Below, in pieces: positions 33,691-37,954 of a stretch of 37,954 nt of DNA. Position 1 is the stretch's first letter, and each line of letters begins with the position of its first letter. This stretch comes from CBDVBD01 sp965372135 (GTDB lineage Bacteria; Electryoneota; RPQS01; CBDVBD01). The notes beneath the pieces were generated by a model, which saw only the letters and a program-made list of their open reading frames with translations, was not told the DNA's origin and ran no database searches. The translations under genes and the position numbers were made by a program. The DNA lies in assembly GCA_965372135.1 (NCBI GenBank), contig CBDVBD010000012.1:1-37954 (forward strand), read 5' to 3'.

Positions 33691-33888
33691 ATGAACTGTG
33701 ATCAGTACCAACACAACTTAGAAATATGCAATTGTACCTATGACCCTTGTGAGCGGAAAGGTCACTGTTGTCAGTGCATAGAGTACCATCATAAGTTAAA
33801 CCAACTCCCAGCATGCTATTTCCCTGCCGACGCAGAGAGAACCTATGATCGGTCGATTGCCATGTACATCCGATGCCAGCAAAGGTAA
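33691..33888 (+). CDS. Small Cys-rich protein (DUF6485-like)
   Basis: 65 residues with seven cysteines: C3, C13, C15, C20, C26, C27, C29 in MNCDQYQHNLEICNCTYDPC and GHCCQCIEYH, then a LPACYFPADAERTYDRSI motif. The Cys pattern and the ERTYDRSI end match the family I know as DUF6485, small cytosolic proteins of unknown function, possibly metal or Fe-S binding. AGGAGG (33680-33685) precedes the ATG. Between an M20 peptidase and guaB. Confidence 0.75.
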   Translation: MNCDQYQHNLEICNCTYDPCERKGHCCQCIEYHHKLNQLPACYFPADAERTYDRSIAMYIRCQQR

Positions 33889-33956
33889 TCGGAAATTATT
33901 GTAATATATCACAATACTTATAGATAAAATCAAATTCCCTTGAATACGAGGTTATC

Positions 33957-35426
33957 ATGACTGAACGCCTTCGGGGTGAAGGATTAACTTTCGACGACGT
34001 GCTCCTCGTCCCTGCAAAGTCAAGCGTGTTACCTATTGAAGTGGACCTAACCACAAAACTGACGTGTAAACTGACATTGAATATCCCCCTGGTTAGTGCT
34101 GCAATGGATACCGTGACCGAGTGGGCATTGGCGGTTGCACTGGCAAGGGAAGGCGGCATCGGTATGATCCATAAAAACCTGTCAATTGCCGAACAAGCCG
34201 CCCAAGTCGCCAGAGTGAAACGATCGGAAAGCGCCGTCATCAAACAGCCCATTACCCTGCCTCCCGATCGCACAGTAAAAGAAGCGCTGGAACTGATGCA
34301 CACCAAAGGCATCAGCGGTATCCCAATTGTGGAAGGCAACCGTCCGGTGGGAATCCTTACACACCGTGACCTGCGTTTCGAGACCAATGAGGACCAGTGC
34401 ATCTCCGAAGTCATGACCCCCAAAGATCGCTTGGTGACTGCCCCAGAAGGAATCACCTTAGAAGAAGCCCAGAAAATCCTGCACCGCGATCGTATCGAAA
34501 AGCTGCTGCTGGTGAACAGCGATGGTTACCTAACCGGTTTAATCACTGCCAAAGATATTCAGAAGAAGCGGATGTTCCCCAACGCTTGCAAGGATGACCA
34601 TGGGCGACTCAGGGTGGGAGCAGCGGTAGGCGTCCGTCAGGACACCCTTGAACGGGTAGCAGCCCTTGAAGATGCTGGTGTGGACGTGATCGTGGTGGAT
34701 TCGGCACACGGTCATTCCGTAGGCGTACTGGAAACAGTAGCTGGCATACGCAAACAATCATCGAAACTCAACATCATCGGTGGCAACGTAGTGACCAAAG
34801 AAGGTGCGTTAGCTATAGCGGATGCTGGTGCCGATGCGGTGAAAGTCGGTGTCGGTCCCGGTGCCATCTGTACCACTCGTGTGGTATCAGGTGTCGGTGT
34901 TCCCCAAATCACTGCCATCATGGAAGCCACCGAAGCCTTAACTAATCGGGATATTCCTGTCATCGCTGACGGCGGAATTCGCTATTCCGGCGACATGGCA
35001 AAAGCCTTAGCCGCTGGTGCCCATTCTATCATGATAGGATCCCTATTCGCCGGTACCGACGAAAGCCCCGGTGAGACGATACTGTACGAAGGACGCAGCT
35101 ACAAAGCCATCCGTGGTATGGGCTCCATCGGTGCGATGAAAGACGGTCAAGGAGATCGCTACTTCCAAACCGGTGTCACCGACGTGGAAAAGCTGGTGCC
35201 GGAAGGTATCGAAGGTCGTACCCCATATAAAGGTAAGTTGTATGGCGTAGTATATCAATTTACCGGTGGGATTCGAGCTGCCATGGGATATTGCGGGGTA
35301 GCAAACATCGAAGAATTGCGGAAAAACACTCAATTTATCCGTACCACCCACGCCGGGGTATTGGAAAGCCATCCCCATGACGTCACCATTACCCATGAAG
35401 CCCCTAACTACGAAAAACCCTGGTAA
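33957..35426 (+). CDS. guaB: Inosine-5'-monophosphate dehydrogenase
   Basis: 489 residues, canonical IMPDH. Core TIM barrel with LTFDDVLLVPAKSSVLP, SAAMDTVTEWALAVALAREGGIG, then two CBS domains (~95-210), VDSAHGHSVGVLETV, VGPGAICTTRVVSGVGVPQ with catalytic Cys305, IADGGIRYSGDMAKALAAGA and the flap IRGMGSIGAMKDGQGDRYFQ. Oxidises IMP to XMP, the rate-limiting step of GMP synthesis. CBS domains may bind purine nucleotides. Strong family match; no oddities. Convergent with rpsT. Confidence 0.97.
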   Translation: MTERLRGEGLTFDDVLLVPAKSSVLPIEVDLTTKLTCKLTLNIPLVSAAMDTVTEWALAVALAREGGIGMIHKNLSIAEQAAQVARVKRSESAVIKQPITLPPDRTVKEALELMHTKGISGIPIVEGNRPVGILTHRDLRFETNEDQCISEVMTPKDRLVTAPEGITLEEAQKILHRDRIEKLLLVNSDGYLTGLITAKDIQKKRMFPNACKDDHGRLRVGAAVGVRQDTLERVAALEDAGVDVIVVDSAHGHSVGVLETVAGIRKQSSKLNIIGGNVVTKEGALAIADAGADAVKVGVGPGAICTTRVVSGVGVPQITAIMEATEALTNRDIPVIADGGIRYSGDMAKALAAGAHSIMIGSLFAGTDESPGETILYEGRSYKAIRGMGSIGAMKDGQGDRYFQTGVTDVEKLVPEGIEGRTPYKGKLYGVVYQFTGGIRAAMGYCGVANIEELRKNTQFIRTTHAGVLESHPHDVTITHEAPNYEKPW

Positions 35427-35432
35427 GCATAT

Positions 35433-35498
35433 AAAAAGAGCCGATGTTAAGTAACGGACAAAGGAGGGAGGTTATTGTCCGATAAATACACCGGCTCG
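35433..35498 (-). terminator. Terminator of rpsT (- strand), nested hairpin
   Basis: Read on the - strand: GAGCCG (from 35497) pairs with CGGCTC (to 35438), and inside it CGGACAA (35481-35475) pairs with TTGTCCG (35461-35455); the outer stem is followed by TTTTT (35437-35433). The + strand read lacks a U-tract, so this is best explained as the terminator of the - strand rpsT gene, in the gap with convergent guaB. Confidence 0.65.
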
Positions 35499-35540
35499 GC
35501 GGGGAAAAATCTATAGTTCTCTACAGAGTTATTTCCTAAA

Positions 35541-35798
35541 TTAAGCTTGTAAAGATTGTACGTAGCGCGCTAACTTCGCCTTGTGATTAGCTGCGGTGTT
35601 GTGGTGGATGATCCCTTTCGACGATAATCGATCCAGTAACGAAGAGGCAACCCGTAATTCCTGCTGTGCTTTCTCGTGGGATGTCTGAGAAAGTACACTC
35701 TTTTCCAAGCGCTTAGCACGTGATTTGTAGGCGCGATTCCTAATCCGAGCTTTCTCGTTGGTCAGTAACCGTTTCTTGCAAGATTTATGTTGAGGCAT
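35541..35798 (-). CDS. rpsT: 30S ribosomal protein S20
   Basis: 85 residues on the - strand. Typical S20: N-terminal MPQHKSCKKRLLTNEKARIR, basic helices (NRAYKSRAKRLEKSV), then SSKGIIHHNTAANHKAKLARYV; the HHNTAANHKAKLAR end is diagnostic. Very basic, binds 16S rRNA early in 30S assembly. The only - strand gene in the window; own promoter at 35828-35856. Confidence 0.95.
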   Translation of the reverse strand: MPQHKSCKKRLLTNEKARIRNRAYKSRAKRLEKSVLSQTSHEKAQQELRVASSLLDRLSSKGIIHHNTAANHKAKLARYVQSLQA

Positions 35799-35827
35799 TT
35801 CTTATTTCCTTTAATTTTCCAGACCTA

Positions 35828-35856
35828 AATATATAAAAAAATAACCCCATTGTCAA
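35828..35856 (-). promoter_or_regulatory. Sigma-70 promoter of rpsT (- strand)
   Basis: Reverse-strand TTGACA (complement of 35851-35856), 17-base spacer, TATATT (complement of 35828-35833), identical in both boxes and spacing to the rplM promoter. Points toward rpsT, ~30 bases upstream of its start codon. Confidence 0.85.
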
Positions 35857-35873
35857 CAAAAAAATCTTAAAAA

Positions 35874-36614
35874 ATGGCAATATTATCTGAAATCGGAATT
35901 CAAAAAATTACCGTGGCAAATCACGTCGCCGTACTAACCGGTGCCGGCATCTCTGCGGAAAGCGGAGTGCCCACCTTCCGTGGCGAACACGGTTTGTGGA
36001 AAAAATTCCGTCCGGAAGAATTAGCCAATTTCGACGCCTTTATGCGGAACCCTGAATTAGTGTGGGAATGGTATACCTTTCGTAAACGCATAATCTCATC
36101 CATCGATCCCAATCCCGGTCACTATGCCTTGGCGAAAATGGAATCCCAATTCCCCAAATTCACCCTAATCACACAAAACGTGGACGGACTACATCGCCGT
36201 GCCGGCAGTCAAAATATCCTGGAGCTGCACGGCAACCTGATGCGCAATCGATGCCTGAAATGTGAAACTATTGTCCAGTCTGTGGAGTTAGAGTTTGAGG
36301 GGTCGATACCCAAATGTGAATGTGGTGGAATGCTCCGCCCGGATGTGGTATGGTTCGGCGAAATGTTACCCCAGGATGTGATACAAGCCGCTTTCCTGGC
36401 GGCGGAAACCTGCGATGTATTCTTTAGCCTCGGCACTTCGGCGGTGGTACATCCCGCAGCCTCGCTGCCAATGGTCGCAAAGCAAAATGGAGCATATTTG
36501 ATCGAAATTAATCCCGATGCGACGCCCCTGACGGCAATCGCCGATGAGACCATCCACGGTCCCACCGGTGAAATCATGCCGGCAATCTGGGATCAAATTA
36601 CAGCCGATGATTAA
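35874..36614 (+). CDS. cobB: Sir2-family NAD-dependent protein deacylase (class III-like)
   Basis: 246 residues. NAD-binding motif VLTGAGISAESGVPTFRG (residues 20-37), ITQNVDGLHRRAG, catalytic His119 (ELHGNL), zinc cysteines C127-x2-C130 and a later C-x-C-GG (PKCECGGMLRPDVVWFGE). Tyr67 and Arg70 (WYTFR) match the YxxR pair of SIRT5/CobB-type sirtuins that remove succinyl and malonyl groups as well as acetyl. Cytoplasmic. The ATG has no clear ribosome binding site and lies close to the divergent rpsT promoter. Followed by an overlapping TPR lipoprotein gene. Confidence 0.93.
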   Translation: MAILSEIGIQKITVANHVAVLTGAGISAESGVPTFRGEHGLWKKFRPEELANFDAFMRNPELVWEWYTFRKRIISSIDPNPGHYALAKMESQFPKFTLITQNVDGLHRRAGSQNILELHGNLMRNRCLKCETIVQSVELEFEGSIPKCECGGMLRPDVVWFGEMLPQDVIQAAFLAAETCDVFFSLGTSAVVHPAASLPMVAKQNGAYLIEINPDATPLTAIADETIHGPTGEIMPAIWDQITADD

Positions 36615-37954
36615 CCACATGTTATATAAAAACAAACAAATATTCCCGATTCTGATGCTGACATTCCTGCTGGGAATGATCACCTTTGTCGGTTGTGCCT
36701 ATTTCAATTCCTTCTACAACGCCAGGAAAAACTATCGCGAAGCGGAAAAACAGCGCGAAGACAGCCCAACCCAACAACAGAATACCCAGAAGTATAACAA
36801 GGCGATTGAATCAGCCGGTCGCTTGTTGAATGATTATCCCAACAGTAAATGGGTTGATGACGCGCTATTACTGATGGGACAATCCTATTATCGCCTCAGT
36901 CAATATAACCGTGCCCTGCGAAAATTCGACGAGTTGCTTGCCAACCATCCCGATAGCCCCCTTATCCCTGAATGCAAATACTGGTGGGCGCTGACCACTG
37001 TAGGACTTGAGAAAACAGAGGATGCCATTACCCAACTGCGGTCTCTATTGGGTATGGAAATCTCCCATGACCTGGAAATTGACATCCGGTTCGCGTTAGC
37101 AGACCAGTTGTATGATCAGGAATCCTACGATAAAGCCAGAGTCGAATACAAAAGTATCGTTGAAAGATCAAAAAACCGTAAAACTAAATCCACTGCTCAG
37201 TACCGGGTGGCGGAGTGTTTCCAGGAAGCCTACCGGGATTCGTCTGCTGCCCAGGCTTTCCTGGAGGTCCTGCAATACAAACCTGACCGAACCATGGAAT
37301 TCGATGCGCAGTTTAACTACGGCATTGTCTTGAAGGAGCTACAAAGGTACCAGGATGCACAAGAAATATTCGAAACTTTACTGGACAAGGAGATATACTT
37401 TTCCCACTTCCCTAAAGTAGAGCTGGAATTAGCTGACCTGATGTATCGAACCGGTCAAAAGGAAGAAGCCCGGGCGAAATACGAACGACTAATCGAAGTA
37501 CATCAACACACTGAAGTGTCCGCCCATGCCTACTATAAATTGGGCTTAATCATATTAAAAGACGACCGTGATATTGACAACGCCAAAGAATACTTCCGGA
37601 AAGTGAGAACCGAATTCGCCCAGTCGGAATATGTTGAACCAGCAAACTTAGAATTGAATATCCTGGATAATTACCTTGCAATTGTTAATTCCCGGGAAAC
37701 CGTTGTCCAACAGCTGGTTTCCCTGGAAGAGATTCTGACAGCTCAGCGGAACAAAGACAAACCCGTCGATGAAAGCGACAGCTTGAAAACAACCGAGGTT
37801 GAAAGTGACAGCTTGAAGGCAACCGAAGTTGAAAGTGATAGCTTGAAAGCATCCGAAGTTGAAGGTGACAGCTTGAAGGCAACCGAAGTTGAAAGTGATA
37901 GCTTGAAAACAACCGAGGTTGAAAGTGACAGCTTGAAGGCAACCGAAGTTGAAA
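36607..37954 (+). CDS. TPR-repeat outer-membrane-type lipoprotein, 3' end beyond the window
   Basis: 449 codons visible, no stop before the window end. Starts ATG 36607 (overlapping the sirtuin stop by 8 bases) or ATG 36619. A signal peptide ends in a lipobox-like FVGC with Cys30, followed by AYFNSFYNARKNYREAEK, then multiple tetratricopeptide-type helix pairs (~residues 55-385: YPNSKWVDDALLLMGQSYYR, YQDAQEIFETLL). The C-terminal visible part (from 37771) is a tandem array of 10-residue ESDSLKATEV-type repeats. Lipoproteins of this type commonly serve in envelope assembly, similar to BamD/YfiO-like proteins, but no specific role is assigned. Confidence 0.85.
   Translation, partial: MINHMLYKNKQIFPILMLTFLLGMITFVGCAYFNSFYNARKNYREAEKQREDSPTQQQNTQKYNKAIESAGRLLNDYPNSKWVDDALLLMGQSYYRLSQYNRALRKFDELLANHPDSPLIPECKYWWALTTVGLEKTEDAITQLRSLLGMEISHDLEIDIRFALADQLYDQESYDKARVEYKSIVERSKNRKTKSTAQYRVAECFQEAYRDSSAAQAFLEVLQYKPDRTMEFDAQFNYGIVLKELQRYQDAQEIFETLLDKEIYFSHFPKVELELADLMYRTGQKEEARAKYERLIEVHQHTEVSAHAYYKLGLIILKDDRDIDNAKEYFRKVRTEFAQSEYVEPANLELNILDNYLAIVNSRETVVQQLVSLEEILTAQRNKDKPVDESDSLKTTEVESDSLKATEVESDSLKASEVEGDSLKATEVESDSLKTTEVESDSLKATEVE
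37771..37954 (+). repeat. 30-bp in-frame tandem repeat, six full copies plus a partial
   Basis: Six consecutive 30-base units (37771-37800, 37801-37830, 37831-37860, 37861-37890, 37891-37920, 37921-37950) of the form GAAAGTGACAGCTTGAAGGC-AACCGAAGTT, each encoding ESDSLKATEV with few substitutions, then a seventh begins at the window end. GACA/GATA and GGC/AAC variants alternate imperfectly. Units are contiguous, without spacers. Confidence 0.95.

Noticed and set aside
37771..37954. CRISPR array
   Set aside because: The 30-bp units are directly contiguous without spacers and are in frame with a protein.

Overview
The window reads as one continuous chromosomal housekeeping segment of a Gram-negative bacterium, almost entirely co-directional on the + strand (only rpsT is on the - strand). 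ADP-heptose synthesis genes imply LPS, there are TonB-dependent outer-membrane receptors, and a secreted protein ends in a type IX secretion-like domain with an NYPNPFN motif. Together with canonical sigma-70 promoters (TTGACA-17-TATATT) instead of Bacteroidetes-type promoters, this suggests an FCB-group lineage such as Candidatus Neomarinimicrobiota (Marinimicrobia) or a relative. That placement is inference; no rRNA gene is present.

Layout. 1-3260: end of pheT, a ZapB-like coiled coil, zapA, a 6S RNA gene and rny (RNase Y), closed by a terminator, with two hairpins between rny and the terminator. 3282-4847: an exported-amidohydrolase-family (YtcJ-like) enzyme. 4925-9333: promoter, rplM-rpsI, a structured leader, then rpsB-tsf-pyrH-frr and a 2[4Fe-4S] ferredoxin. 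9418-15454: heptose kinase, tRNA-Val(CAC), heptose-phosphate adenylyltransferase, then the SRP/ribosome-maturation run ffh-rpsP-khpA-rimM-trmD-rplS. 15488-21859: a cobalamin-riboswitch operon. 22159-33661: trpS, scpA-scpB, an unassigned Rossmann protein, the classical cmk-plsC-ispH-rpsA run, mtaB and an M20 peptidase. 33691-37954: a small Cys-rich DUF6485-like protein, guaB, rpsT (-), a class III-like sirtuin and a TPR lipoprotein that runs off the window.

The most distinctive part is 15488-21859. A consensus promoter, a cobalamin aptamer and an intrinsic terminator precede three tightly packed genes: (i) one open frame joining an inner-membrane ECF-type S component to an outer-membrane TonB-dependent-receptor-like plug and barrel, with a signal-peptide-like segment at the junction; (ii) a second, conventional BtuB-like receptor; (iii) a seven-bladed YncE-type propeller with a T9SS-like tail, resembling in fold and context the BtuG surface B12-binding proteins of Bacteroides. 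Read together this looks like a trans-envelope B12 uptake system: surface capture, outer-membrane passage, inner-membrane passage.

A second theme is that three ribosomal proteins here (S2, S16, S1) carry unusually long Lys/Glu/Pro/Ala-rich tails, in S1 ending in a histone-H1-like basic segment.
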